Notes: generated from the sequence alone by a model not told the origin. 64,000 nt of DNA from Rhizobium sp. NXC24 (GCF_002944315.1 NZ_CP024314.1:1364001-1428000), one strand, 5' to 3'. Positions 48,249 through 57,899 are shown, numbered from the stretch's first letter. Translations and numbers: made by a program.

Positions 48249-49094
48249 ATGAAACGAGCTGCCACGCTTGCCTTGTGTTCCGTGCTTGTCGGTGCCACAG
48301 GTTTATGCGCTTTCGAAAAGAAAACGATCACCATTGCATCCGAAGGCGCATCGCCTCCCTGGAACGCCTTAAATGCCGAAGGCAAGCTTGTCGGGTTCGA
48401 TATCGATGTGGGCGAGGAACTCTGCCGGCGCATAAACCTCGAATGCATTTTCGTGGCGCAGGATTGGGATGGGATCATACCGGCGCTGACCGTCGGAAAA
48501 TTCGACGCCATCATGTCCGGCATGGCGATAACCGAGAAACGGAAGAAGTCGATCGCCTTTTCTCAGCCTTACGCCGGCGGTTTTAATCAGCTCGTCGTGC
48601 GCAAGGAGTTGGATCTGCCGCCGACTGACACGTCGATGAAATTGAACCTCACCAACATCGACGCCGACAAGCAGGCGGTCATTGATCAGCTTCGAACAGC
48701 ACTCGCCGGCAAAACCTTGGGCGTGCTGCGATCATCAAATTCGGAAGCGGTCCTGAATGATTTGTTCGGCAAGGTGGCGACGATCAGAAGCTATGATTCC
48801 CAGGACAACATGCATCTAGACCTCGCAGCCGAACGCATCGACGGCGGGCTCGCCGACTATTTCACCTGGAAGACCTTCCTCGACAGTAAGGACGGTGAGA
48901 CCGCAACATTGTACGGCCCGCAACTCTCCGGCGGCTTGTGGGGACCTGGCGTTGGTGTCGGGCTTCGCAAAGACGACGCCGAACTCATCGCTGCTTTCGA
49001 TAGTGCCATTGCGGCCGTCACGCGGGATGGGACGCTGAAGCGGTTAAGCGAACAATGGTTCAAGATCGACGTTTCACCGCAGGCTTCGAAATAG
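48249..49094 (+). CDS. Periplasmic substrate-binding protein, amino-acid/opine family
   Basis: A 281-residue SBP_bac_3 protein, start 48249 with GGAAGGA upstream. A signal peptide (MKRAATLALCSVLVGATGLC) is followed by ITIASEGASPPWNALNAEG, GFDIDVGEELCRRI, and QDWDGIIPALTVGKFDAIMS with the conserved Arg in EKRKKSIAFSQPY. This is the typical fold for polar amino acids and opines (OccT/NocT). It delivers ligand to the two permeases encoded upstream. The ligand cannot be deduced; the LysR neighbour suggests an opine-like inducer. Confidence 0.9.
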   Translation: MKRAATLALCSVLVGATGLCAFEKKTITIASEGASPPWNALNAEGKLVGFDIDVGEELCRRINLECIFVAQDWDGIIPALTVGKFDAIMSGMAITEKRKKSIAFSQPYAGGFNQLVVRKELDLPPTDTSMKLNLTNIDADKQAVIDQLRTALAGKTLGVLRSSNSEAVLNDLFGKVATIRSYDSQDNMHLDLAAERIDGGLADYFTWKTFLDSKDGETATLYGPQLSGGLWGPGVGVGLRKDDAELIAAFDSAIAAVTRDGTLKRLSEQWFKIDVSPQASK

Positions 49095-49135
49095 AAGCAC
49101 GCTACCTGCCCTGTGCATTTCCCGAGAACGGCTTG

Positions 49136-50413
49136 ATGTATGGGCCACTCGATGATCCTAAACTGAAGGAAGAGCCTGTGTCTGCCCTCTTTTCCATTGC
49201 TCTGACCGGTCAGTCGCTCATTCGCCAAGACCTAAGAACGATCAGCGACCCGCGCCTCGATGAAATCGTCCAACTTCTCAAGACGAGCGACGTCGTCTTC
49301 ACCAACCTCGAGACGACGATCTACGGGCGCTATGGCGGCTGGCCTCTCAAGGGCTCCTATTTCGGGGCCGCCGCACCCTCAGTTCTGGCGGCGTTGAAAA
49401 AACTTGGCTTCAATAGCGTGGCTTTGGCAAACAACCATGCCTTTGATCTTGGCCCCCCAGGCATCCTATCGACACTAGAGGAAGCGACTGCCCAAGGCTT
49501 TCTTCATGCCGGTATCGGCGCCGACCAGCATCAAGCTGCAAAGATCGAAAAGAAGATGCTCGGATCGAGGCCGGTTGGACTCATCGCCTTGGATGCTGGC
49601 CCCGGTCCGTCGTTCATGTATGCCGAAGATGCCGTCGAAGACCGTATGGCAAGACCCGGCGTCAACAGGCTCAAGGTTTCCAGGGTGTTCGAGCTTGAAG
49701 TGGAAACCTTCAATATGCTTCGCTCCATTCAAAAGCGGTTCCTAAGTTCCGATCTGGAACGGGCCAATTATGCGCAACCGGAGGATCCGCCTCAGATAAA
49801 TGCCAAGGACGAAATCGATTTCTATGGAACGGTGTTTCGGAGATCCGACCAGTACGCCCGGCGCATTGTCGTCGACAGACAGAGTGCCTGGAATCATCTT
49901 TCAGCGATCGTGGAAGAAGCAGGCCGCGGCACATTCGTCATCGTCTACTTGCATCACCATCATTGGGAGCCGAACTGGCAACAGGTGCCGCCATGGGTCC
50001 AGGATTTTGCGCATAATTGCGTTGACGCCGGCGCCGGTCTTTTCGTCAGTCACGGAGCGCCCGTTCTGCAAGGGATCGAGATATACCGTGGCGCCCCGAT
50101 TTTCTATGGTCTCGGCAACTTCATCTTCCATACGGATAAAGATGAGCAGGAATGGAGCCCGCCCGAAGTTTGGAAGAGTGTCGTCGCGACCTGCGACTTC
50201 GAGACGGGCGGACGCTTGCGGGAGATCAGCTTGCGCCCAATCATCGTCGGCGGCCCTGAAGCGCTCTCGGATCGGCAGCTTGATCGCCTACCCTTTCCCG
50301 TATTTGCCGAGGGTAAGATAGCAGGAGACATTCTCGACGATCTCGCCGACCGAAGCGTCGGCTTTGATACTGTCTTGTTTCACGAAAACGGGATCGGTCG
50401 AATAATCCTATAA
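49136..50413 (+). CDS. CapA-family protein
   Basis: A 425-residue protein of the CapA/PgsA metallophosphatase-like family when started at 49136; a start at 49055 would overlap the binding-protein gene by 40 bp. Motifs: SIALTGQSLIRQDLR, VVFTNLETTIYG, ALANNHAFDLGP, IVYLHHHHWEPNW, and SHGAPVLQGIEIYRG followed by FYGLGNFIF. No signal peptide is visible, unlike capsule-type CapA. Placed at the end of the importer operon, it may process the imported compound, perhaps cutting a glutamyl or ester bond. That role is inferred from context only. Confidence 0.75.
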   Translation: MYGPLDDPKLKEEPVSALFSIALTGQSLIRQDLRTISDPRLDEIVQLLKTSDVVFTNLETTIYGRYGGWPLKGSYFGAAAPSVLAALKKLGFNSVALANNHAFDLGPPGILSTLEEATAQGFLHAGIGADQHQAAKIEKKMLGSRPVGLIALDAGPGPSFMYAEDAVEDRMARPGVNRLKVSRVFELEVETFNMLRSIQKRFLSSDLERANYAQPEDPPQINAKDEIDFYGTVFRRSDQYARRIVVDRQSAWNHLSAIVEEAGRGTFVIVYLHHHHWEPNWQQVPPWVQDFAHNCVDAGAGLFVSHGAPVLQGIEIYRGAPIFYGLGNFIFHTDKDEQEWSPPEVWKSVVATCDFETGGRLREISLRPIIVGGPEALSDRQLDRLPFPVFAEGKIAGDILDDLADRSVGFDTVLFHENGIGRIIL

Positions 50414-50499
50414 GGCTTAGAACTCGTTCTCTCGACGCTCTCGCAATCCGGTCGCGACAATCGCGGCCTTGCGGCCGCCAATTTTTCTATATGCTTTCG

Positions 50500-50988
50500 C
50501 TAGAAATCAGCGTCCGGCCGCTCTTCCAGCTCCTCATCGGCAATGGAGCTGACGAGCGCCACGACCCGGCTGCGGACACGCGGCGGAAGCAGCAGAACAT
50601 CCTCGATCAGGCGACGGCCTTCCGCGGTGGAGATATAGGCGATGCGGTCATCGACCTCGGTCACGATTTGCGGATCCACTGCGCCTTCGGGATCCGGAAG
50701 GCCCTCGAAGAATTTGGCGACAGGCACCCTCAGCCGTTTGGCGACCTCATAGAGCATCGAGGCGCTGACACGGTTCCTGCCATTTTCGTATTTCTGCACC
50801 TGCTGGAAACTGACGCCAATGCCGGCGCCAAGATCGCCGAGCGATACATTCGATTGTATCCGGCGGATACGGATCTGCTGTCCGACATGCAGATCGACGG
50901 GATGCGCCGACTGGATTTCAATGGTCGGCTGCTTGCTTTGCGCACGTCTCGACGATCGGATTTGTGCGGCTGCTGTACGGCGATTCAT
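50500..50988 (-). CDS. XRE-family transcriptional regulator
   Basis: A 162-residue protein. A basic N-terminus (~30 residues) precedes an HTH_3 domain (~34-86, GQQIRIRRIQSNVSLGDLGA, then VSFQQVQKYENGRNRVSAS). The C-terminal half is helical and acidic (LEERPDADF). Such single-domain Xre proteins are common on rhizobial replicons. It converges on the CapA-like gene (86-bp gap). Its target is unknown. Confidence 0.87.
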   Translation of the reverse strand: MNRRTAAAQIRSSRRAQSKQPTIEIQSAHPVDLHVGQQIRIRRIQSNVSLGDLGAGIGVSFQQVQKYENGRNRVSASMLYEVAKRLRVPVAKFFEGLPDPEGAVDPQIVTEVDDRIAYISTAEGRRLIEDVLLLPPRVRSRVVALVSSIADEELEERPDADF

Positions 50989-51366
50989 GGTCGATACCCC
51001 GAATGGAGAGTTTCATGCGGTACGCCCCCGCTGAAAACTCGCTCAACCCACTGATCGGGGAGTGCAAACCGTACACGACGGCCCTATGGCCTTTAGCTCC
51101 GAGGAACCTGGACATACGCCACAGGCTCCCCGACCTCAAAGGTCAAGGAGTGTGGTGCCGTCACGGCCGGCACCAACCGCGTGTAGGGGTTTGCAGCCCC
51201 AAGGCAGCGCGTACTGCCTCGCAGAAAAGATAGAGGAATTCGGTCTGCTTCGCAACCGAATTCTCTACAAGATTCAATAACTTCGTCTTGGATTCACGCG
51301 TTAGCTCCCAGAACAACAAATCCGCGAATTGCAGATGCCGTGACCCGCTCAGCTATTTGAGGACGA
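50989..51366. other. Gene-free stretch
   Basis: A 378-bp gap between the XRE gene and the unknown 468-residue protein gene. No supportable gene. It should hold the XRE promoter on the left side and a terminator for the MFS operon on the right; neither could be identified with certainty. Confidence 0.35.
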
Positions 51367-52773
51367 TCAGGAAAACGCCCATTCCGGCGCATCTGTGCTC
51401 AGCGCCCCTGCTGAAAAAGCCGCGGCCAGGTCCGCCCACAGCGGATCCTCCGTAAAGCTTGACAAAGGTCCAGAAGCATCCTCGATGCTCATCTGGCCAA
51501 ATCGTTCCAGAAGGCTCGAAATCCCGTTGCTGCCGGGCGTGTTCAGCAGAGAAAATGGCTCGCATGGCGAGGAAATGACGCGATGGCCCCACGCGCCCGG
51601 CCGCTCATCCTCAGTCAGGGCGGCGAGAAGCTCCGCGTCACGATCGTCGCTCCTTAGCGCTTCACCGAATGCCCAGCGCATCAACGGATAATAAACCGTA
51701 TGACGACTTCCGCCGAGAACACGCACCCGCGGCAGGATCGATGTGACGAGAAACATCAGAAGAAGGTTCGGAATGATCCGTCCGTTCGCCAACGCCGCGC
51801 AAAGAGCTGCGGGTGAAAATTCGACATGGAAATCCTCCGTACCCCTCGGCCGAAGAACCGCATCATCTAGCCACAATGGAAAGAGCCGCCCGTCGATGCA
51901 GCCCCAGAAGAAATGGGTCGAATTCTTCAGCCAACCTCGCCAGGCGGTATCGGCGAGTCGATCAATGCCATCGAGAAGCCGTCTCGCAAAGCTGATATCC
52001 TCGATTAGCCGTGCTCGCAGCCAGGATTGCTCATCGGAAAGATGATCTCTAACCAGATCGGAGACATCATGATCATCGAGTTGCAGAAAATCGATCTGGC
52101 TGTCGAAATAGCGCTTCCACAGACTAAGGTTTGCCGCCTTGATCGCTTCGGCAGCCGACGGGAATTCGCCGGTCGGCAAGATTCCTCGAAGACGACAGAT
52201 TGCGTCCGCCTCCCCACCGGGCCGATCGACATTCTGGAGCTGAAAGCTATAGCCGTTGTTTCTGCCCAAGATGCTGTAGGGGATCATCTTGCTGCGTGAC
52301 AAGCCAAACACATTGATCGCCTGGCCTTCAATTTGCAGCCAGGCAGGACCTTTGCGGCCGCGCTCCACGAATTTGACGGTCGAACAACCATAGGAAATGT
52401 AGCATCTCCTTCCATGGGCGCGGAGCGCCATCAGCGAGAAGAGATGGGTATAAAATGCATCGGGCTCGATCAACAGATGTAGATGCGGACCGGTTTGCAG
52501 CACCGGGGCAGCTTCGATCTCTCTTTCAAATCTCGATACTTGCTCTCCCGAAAAGCCACGGCGTTGCGCGATCTTTCCGATCCGCGAGCGCAATAACGAC
52601 AGGGCTTGGTGTCGGGGGGTGCAATCCGATTGATAAGAGGCGACGGTAAAGACCGCATTGGCATAGTCTGCCACCGGAACCCCCGCAAACCGACGGGCCC
52701 AGGGGAACAACTGAAATATTAGAGCCTGAAGCTCGTCCTTGGATATTAGTTCTGCGCCGCTTGATGTCTCCAT
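51367..52773 (-). CDS. Unknown 468-residue protein paired with an MFS exporter
   Basis: Start 52773 (METSSGAELISKDELQALIF) is chosen because it lies 2 bp after the MFS stop; the frame extends further upstream within that gene. No known domain is recognised. Distinctive stretches are TGPHLHLLIEPDAFYTHLFS, YISYGCSTVKFVERGRKGPA, INVFGLSRSKMIPYSILG, and WRGWLKNSTHFFWG. The many conserved-looking His, Cys, Trp and Gly residues suggest a cytosolic enzyme. There is no signal peptide or membrane helix. Tight coupling to an exporter suggests it makes or alters the exported compound. Confidence 0.6.
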   Translation of the reverse strand: METSSGAELISKDELQALIFQLFPWARRFAGVPVADYANAVFTVASYQSDCTPRHQALSLLRSRIGKIAQRRGFSGEQVSRFEREIEAAPVLQTGPHLHLLIEPDAFYTHLFSLMALRAHGRRCYISYGCSTVKFVERGRKGPAWLQIEGQAINVFGLSRSKMIPYSILGRNNGYSFQLQNVDRPGGEADAICRLRGILPTGEFPSAAEAIKAANLSLWKRYFDSQIDFLQLDDHDVSDLVRDHLSDEQSWLRARLIEDISFARRLLDGIDRLADTAWRGWLKNSTHFFWGCIDGRLFPLWLDDAVLRPRGTEDFHVEFSPAALCAALANGRIIPNLLLMFLVTSILPRVRVLGGSRHTVYYPLMRWAFGEALRSDDRDAELLAALTEDERPGAWGHRVISSPCEPFSLLNTPGSNGISSLLERFGQMSIEDASGPLSSFTEDPLWADLAAAFSAGALSTDAPEWAFS

Positions 52774-52775
52774 TC

Positions 52776-54035
52776 TCAAATGAGCCGGCTTTCCGCCGAA
52801 CCTCCCCGATTCATTCTGAAGCAAAAGAAGAGCGCAGCGGCGATCATGACCGTGCCGAAAAGCCCGAAAATTTCCGAGGGCAGGATCGCGTTTCCGAAAA
52901 CGCCGATGATGCCGCATGCCAATAAGCCTGTGGCGACGCAGACCGTATGAATCTGGCTCCGCGCACGCCCCAGCGCATCGATCGACACGGTCGATTGAAC
53001 CTGAACGTCAATCAGAACCCGCGCGATGTTGTAGCTCAATCCCAGGATCGTCATTTGAATGAGAGCGAAGACAAAACTTTGGTAGAGCCAAAAGCCAAGA
53101 AGAAACATGCCGGCAAGTACCAAATGGACGAGAATGTTCTGAAGTCGCCAGAACCAGCTACCCAAGAGAAAGATTGCGCAGCCGGCAATGGAGCCAACGG
53201 CCCAGGCCGCCTCAAGACATCCGAATTGCAGCGACGTCCCGCCCAGTTCACGGATCACGTAAGCCGAAGCCAACATGTTCACAAACATGCCCATTGCATA
53301 AATCAGTCCGTACATGGCTGCGCCGGTCTTTAACGACCCAAGAGCGAACGTCGTCGGCAGCAGATCCGAGCGACGAATGTCGCCACTTTTAGCGCGATGA
53401 TGAGCCGCAGAATGCTGGCGTATGCTGCTCATAGATAGCAGCCCCAGGAGGGAGAGGACAAAGAACCCACTTGGCAACAGAGGTGCTAACTCCCGGCCAG
53501 CGTTGCTCAGCATGAAACCGGTGATTATGGCCGCGAGCAAATTGCCAGCCTGCATTCCAATATACGCGCTCGAATTGAACGATCCGAGATTCTCGGCGCG
53601 CGCTATAGATGGGATTAATGCCTGCAGCGACGTCGAGTAGGTTCTGTCGACGATCGCAAAGATGGTCCAAGATAGGTAGAGAACAATGAGCGGATCGGCG
53701 AACAAGAACCCGAGCCCGGTCGTGAGCATCAACACCAGCCGAAATAGATCGCAGACCATGCAGACCATGCGACGATCGAACCGATCAATCAGTGCACCGC
53801 CGATATTGCTCGTCAACAGTTCGGCAGCACTGCCGAGCGCGAGAAGAACGGCAATAGCACCGGTGCCGTGGTTGACATCGACGGCAATCCAGGCCGCCAA
53901 CACAAAATAGGCATTGCGCCCAGCGGAAGATGTGACAACGCAGAAGTGATAGATGTCGGAAGCAGTGTTCCTCCCGCTCAGGCCAATCAATATCCCGACT
54001 CCATCTGCAATCCTCACGATAGTTTGTGAGGGCAT
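52776..54035 (-). CDS. MFS exporter (EntS-like)
   Basis: A 419-residue major facilitator with about 12 membrane helices. It resembles the MFS_3 group that includes the enterobactin exporter EntS: the A-loop NIGGALIDRFDRRMVCMV after helix 2 and VDRTYSTSLQALIPSIA. Such proteins export siderophores or other small products. It is translated just ahead of the unknown 468-residue protein, suggesting one pathway. An AraC regulator gene lies 65 bp upstream on the same strand and may control the pair. Confidence 0.85.
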   Translation of the reverse strand: MPSQTIVRIADGVGILIGLSGRNTASDIYHFCVVTSSAGRNAYFVLAAWIAVDVNHGTGAIAVLLALGSAAELLTSNIGGALIDRFDRRMVCMVCDLFRLVLMLTTGLGFLFADPLIVLYLSWTIFAIVDRTYSTSLQALIPSIARAENLGSFNSSAYIGMQAGNLLAAIITGFMLSNAGRELAPLLPSGFFVLSLLGLLSMSSIRQHSAAHHRAKSGDIRRSDLLPTTFALGSLKTGAAMYGLIYAMGMFVNMLASAYVIRELGGTSLQFGCLEAAWAVGSIAGCAIFLLGSWFWRLQNILVHLVLAGMFLLGFWLYQSFVFALIQMTILGLSYNIARVLIDVQVQSTVSIDALGRARSQIHTVCVATGLLACGIIGVFGNAILPSEIFGLFGTVMIAAALFFCFRMNRGGSAESRLI

Positions 54036-54100
54036 CCTATTCGAGCCGATGGAGCGCGGCTTTCACGAATGTGATATTTCTTTTCTCGCTCGCGATCAGT

Positions 54101-54982
54101 CTATCCCGTCCATAGTGCACGATACTGCGCCGGCGAAAGTCCGGTCTCCCGCCGAAACCTGGTCGACAGATGGCTCCCGCTTGCATAGCCACAGGCAATC
54201 GCAACGTCTGTCACGGTCATCGTCGTCAAACGCAGAAGATCGCTGGCGCGTTCAAGTCGCCGTCGATTGTAGAACGCATAAGGTGTCAAACCTTGGGATT
54301 GTTTAAAGGCTCGACTGAAGTGCTCACGGCTTATGCCCGCCTCCTCAGCGAGTGTGCGCACGCTGGGCGGTTGATCGATATGGGCATCGATTTGCTCGAT
54401 CACTCTCTTGAGGAGCGTTGGTGCCAGTCCTCCTCGAAAGGCCTTGCCGGATGTTCTGGAGTGGCGTTGCAGAAGTCCGAAGATGGCCGCCAAGTATCCT
54501 TCGACGATTAGATCACTCACAGGATCATCGTGTGATAGCTCCCAGGCAATCTGCCGTGCTACGGATTGGATCGGCAGATCCCTGAATCCGAGTTTGGGAC
54601 GCCAATTGCCGACAGCTGGCAGTCTCTCCGAGAAGTTAGTCAAGAACGCCTTCGCAACTGTGATCATGAGATACCCGGCGTCGGCATCGCCTTCATCCCA
54701 ACCACTCCAATGACAACCCGGCGGAATATAAACAAGAGAACCGTCGGGTCGCGGAGTGAAGCCAACATTGCGCCCGTCAATATAGTTTTCCCCGAATTTG
54801 GCAGAGCCTCGCATGTTGAGGAAGATTATATGGTGATCAGTTGCAACTTCGATGTTCTGCCGTCCTAAATCGATCCGGCGAACAACATCGGCGCGCGCAT
54901 CGTTCCAAAGACCTTGCCTGTGAAGGATTATTTGTCCTTGAGACTGCTTTATCCTTTCGGGTCGAATGGCTGCAACGGGCAC
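54101..54982 (-). CDS. AraC-family regulator
   Basis: A 293-residue AraC protein. The N-terminal ~180 residues form a sensing domain with a cupin-like stretch (YIPPGCHWSGWDEGDADAG). The C-terminal DNA-binding domain has both HTHs: SVRTLAEEAGISREHFSRAF and VTDVAIACGYASGSHLSTRF with the signature RFRRETGLSPAQYR. It is upstream of the MFS pair on the same strand and diverges from the methyltransferase-like gene by 271 bp, so it could control both. Ligand unknown. Confidence 0.88.
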   Translation of the reverse strand: MPVAAIRPERIKQSQGQIILHRQGLWNDARADVVRRIDLGRQNIEVATDHHIIFLNMRGSAKFGENYIDGRNVGFTPRPDGSLVYIPPGCHWSGWDEGDADAGYLMITVAKAFLTNFSERLPAVGNWRPKLGFRDLPIQSVARQIAWELSHDDPVSDLIVEGYLAAIFGLLQRHSRTSGKAFRGGLAPTLLKRVIEQIDAHIDQPPSVRTLAEEAGISREHFSRAFKQSQGLTPYAFYNRRRLERASDLLRLTTMTVTDVAIACGYASGSHLSTRFRRETGLSPAQYRALWTG

Positions 54983-55253
54983 CTTTTATGGCTTCTCCTG
55001 CTCAAGAGCGGCGGCAGTGACCGTACCGTACCAAAAGTTGCTCGACAAATTTCTTTTAACCAGAGGACGAATTATATGTCACTTTCATGAAAGCAGATCA
55101 CAATCATGGATGCAAAAACCTGATGAATCCGCTCATCTTGCCTTCGTGCATTATCGCGAGGAGGCGTCGTACCGCTGGTTACCAAGATCAGCCACGAGCG
55201 CATAGGATATCAAAGAAACCGGAATGCGATGATGCGAGAGAAAGGTCTTTCGC

Positions 55254-56243
55254 ATGCATGATTTTCACGACTTCCTGGAGGAGTGCGACCGTGCCCCTCG
55301 GCTCAACGAGCTTTCGGAGTTCTTTTCGATAACCGCAGCGGGTCGGGCAGGCATGCCCATCCGCCCGCCTCAGCTCGACCGCCGTCTCTTTCCAATGGAT
55401 CTGACGTTCCGGCGCTTTTCGGCCCTTCATCCGTTGCGGCAAGGTCCATTCGATCAGCACTACCTCAGTAGCATTCCGTATCGGTTTGAGGAAGAGTGCC
55501 GTATGGGCTGCGCGATCCTTAAGTATGCACGCGCCAGAAAGGCGAAGCTCAACCTCTATACCTTGGGCACCGCCGAGGGCACGATGGCGCGGGTCATTGC
55601 CGAGCTCGGCAATGGCAAGATCGAGACACTATCCTGCAGTCCCAATATCGAGAACCTCAGAAACTTCTATGCCTGGGGCGTTCCACCGCATGCCATGTTT
55701 TTCCATGGACCGTTTCACCATCTGACCCCCGAAAAGATTCAGCAGGACGAAAAGCTGAAGACGTTCGCGAACGGCTTCGACATCATTGTCGAAGACACGA
55801 CGTTTCAAATGTATTCGCCCAATCGCTTCGATCAGATTCGTTTCGTTTCGCAGCACCTGAAGAGCAAGGGGCTGTTTATATTCGTCGAGAAATTCAAGCA
55901 CGAGGATGATGAGGAGTATCGTCGGCGCGAACGGCAAAAGGACCATGGCTTCAAAGCCCGCTTTTTCAGTTCCGCCGAGATTCGCGCAAAGGAAGAGACG
56001 GTTCTAACGCGAATGAATCGAAACGAGGTTACGCTGGCAGAGATCATTGACACGATGCGGCGCTTTTTCAAGCATGCGTTCGTGACCTGGAACAGCGGGA
56101 ATTTCTATACGCTGATCTCCAGCAACAGTGCAGAAAACCTCGACCTCTTCCTGTCGAAGCTCTGCCCAGCCGCGATACCAGCAGAATATGCCTACGCTGA
56201 TCTTCCTTACAGACTTTATGAAGCGACGGGAGAAAGCGGTTGA
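55254..56243 (+). CDS. SAM-dependent methyltransferase-like protein
   Basis: A 329-residue protein; start ATG 55254 with AAAGG upstream. The core looks like a class I methyltransferase: LNLYTLGTAEGTMARVIAEL (a variant motif I), then TLSCSPNIENLRNF, FDIIVEDTTFQMYS, and KSKGLFIFVEKFKHEDDEEY. Motif I lacks the usual GxGxG, so binding may be altered. It diverges from the AraC gene. The substrate is unknown; by context it may modify the product exported by the MFS protein. Confidence 0.65.
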   Translation: MHDFHDFLEECDRAPRLNELSEFFSITAAGRAGMPIRPPQLDRRLFPMDLTFRRFSALHPLRQGPFDQHYLSSIPYRFEEECRMGCAILKYARARKAKLNLYTLGTAEGTMARVIAELGNGKIETLSCSPNIENLRNFYAWGVPPHAMFFHGPFHHLTPEKIQQDEKLKTFANGFDIIVEDTTFQMYSPNRFDQIRFVSQHLKSKGLFIFVEKFKHEDDEEYRRRERQKDHGFKARFFSSAEIRAKEETVLTRMNRNEVTLAEIIDTMRRFFKHAFVTWNSGNFYTLISSNSAENLDLFLSKLCPAAIPAEYAYADLPYRLYEATGESG

Positions 56244-56296
56244 GATGATGGTCAGCGAGATCCCGAGGTTGTTAGGCGGCCTCCATGATCCAGCAT

Positions 56297-56767
56297 CTAC
56301 TTGCCTTCCTCGGAACGCAGCTTGGACATGGCTTCCACCAGAGACAGCATCGATTCCACCGCCTCGTCGGGGAGGCCCTCAACGACCTTGATGAGTTTCC
56401 GGCGGCGTTCTGATGCTTCCGGAGATTTGCCAAAACGATAGGGAGCAGCCGCCATGATCAAGTCGATCGGCGAGAAATCCAGCAATTCGCTCAGATGTAT
56501 GAGGCGCGAGACATGCATCTTCGTTTCCGCGCGCTCATAGCGCCCATAAACGATCGGATGAAGCCCGAGAAGCGGTGCTACCTCCGCATGGGTCAAGCCG
56601 GCACGATCGCGAGCCTCGCGCAGGCCATCGGCAAGGCGACGATCGAGTTCGGCAAAGGTCGGGACCGCGTCATAACCCGGGCGGCGAAAAATCGGCTTCT
56701 CGACTTCGGTATCGATCGTTTCGATCAGATCGTTCTTATCGATGTATTTCTCAAGTCTGCTGGTCAT
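56297..56767 (-). CDS. XRE-family regulator
   Basis: A 156-residue protein with a central HTH (~52-103: LREARDRAGLTHAEVAPLLG and YGRYERAETKMHVS). It has an N-terminal extension of ~45 residues with several acidic groups and a C-terminal helical region (SERRRKLIKVVEGLPDEAVE). It converges on the methyltransferase-like gene (53 bp) and diverges from a small unknown gene (117 bp). Unlike the XRE protein at 50.5 kb in sequence. Target unknown. Confidence 0.83.
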   Translation of the reverse strand: MTSRLEKYIDKNDLIETIDTEVEKPIFRRPGYDAVPTFAELDRRLADGLREARDRAGLTHAEVAPLLGLHPIVYGRYERAETKMHVSRLIHLSELLDFSPIDLIMAAAPYRFGKSPEASERRRKLIKVVEGLPDEAVESMLSLVEAMSKLRSEEGK

Positions 56768-56884
56768 GAAACATACCCATGCTGATTTCCTTCCTCATAC
56801 ATTACCGACGTTGCACCTGGCTACTGCCGGCCGAGCCCAGACGGTTCGGCCGATCACATTCTTCCCGCTTGAGAAGGAACTAAG

Positions 56885-57184
56885 ATGAGTGGCGACGATC
56901 CGAGACGCGGACTTACTGATCTAATCGATGATCATGCTGCATTGATTGTCGAATTGGAACTCGTGCGCCAGTCGAAGCCCAAGATACCAAAAACGGAGTT
57001 GACGCAATTGCGCATCAAGGAACTGGAACTCTACACGACAATCAGCGCATGGCCGCCAGGAAACCGCATTGAGGCCTACAGTAAGGTCGAGCATGTCGCC
57101 CGCGTCCTGGCGACCGGGGTCGCATTAGATCGGACAACAGTGGCTTTTGTCTTGCGATCCGTGCAGCCATTCTTCAAAGAATGA
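56885..57184 (+). CDS. Small helical protein of unknown function
   Basis: A 99-residue protein from ATG 56885 (MSGDDPRRGLTDLIDDHAAL), with GAAGGAA upstream. Predicted mostly helical, with a segment KTELTQLRIKELELYTTISA. No known domain, signal or membrane helix. It diverges from the XRE gene, which could regulate it. Unrecognised. Confidence 0.6.
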   Translation: MSGDDPRRGLTDLIDDHAALIVELELVRQSKPKIPKTELTQLRIKELELYTTISAWPPGNRIEAYSKVEHVARVLATGVALDRTTVAFVLRSVQPFFKE

Positions 57185-57318
57185 CGAAGATCCTATAGAC
57201 CACAATCCAGCGTCTTTAAACGCAAGTTCCGTTATTATCGGCACGTCATCAAAGATCGGCCAGAAGATCGGCCATTTCCCATGGAAATCTATAGGATAGC
57301 GCTGTAAATAAATGGAAA

Positions 57319-57899
57319 TTGCGACATAAAGCATCGGCCAAAATGACCGCCGTCGAAGCACCTAGCCGGATTGAAACGGCACGCATAGAGAATCCAAGCT
57401 GCGAGTTGGTCGACCTTGCGCTAGAGATCGTCGCGAAGGTGGAGCTGCTCGGGCGCGCCTTCCACGCTGAAACTGCCGCCCAATTGGCTCGGACAGTCCG
57501 CATTATGAAGCGTGATGGACGCGGCAACCTATCGAGAAAGGGATTGGAGTTGTTCACCGGATGGTCCTCCGCGTCTGCGTCGACCAACTCGATTATATGG
57601 GCAGTCTTTTCGATCTCGATGCGCTGGGATGACGTTTGAAGCGTTATGTCGATCGGCATGAGACCTTGCCTGCGGAAGCTGCACGGCTGTTGCAGGAAGC
57701 GTTGGTGCGAGGGGCATTCGAGCGTGGCGAGGCTCCGCGCTTTACAGGACTTCCTGAGCGCTCGGCACGCCGGCTGCTCAAGGCGCTGATTGACGAGGGT
57801 CTACCGGCATCGACGACCGAAAAAGGGGCGGTGTCGCTGCGCTTTCCCACGCATGCGCTCGATATACTCTTCCCGCGCCTCTACCCCAAAGGGGTGTAA
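57319..57899 (+). pseudogene. fic-family gene remnant lacking its catalytic core
   Basis: The N-terminal part (PSRIETARIENPSCELVDLA, then FHAETAAQLARTVRIMK) matches the start of Fic-family proteins. It is joined directly to a C-terminal part (DGRGNLSRKGLELF, then VCVDQLDYMGSLFDLDALG in another frame, and YVDRHETLPAEAARLLQEAL to FPRLYPKGV at 57899). The central domain with the HPFxxGNGR motif is missing, and at least two frame changes are needed. The gene cannot make an AMP-transferase. The 57251-57275 stretch upstream holds two copies of AGATCGGCCA. Confidence 0.7.

Noticed and set aside
50989..51366. A structured RNA or replication control region
   Set aside because: I saw no repeats, iterons or partition-like sites, and no rep genes are in the window.
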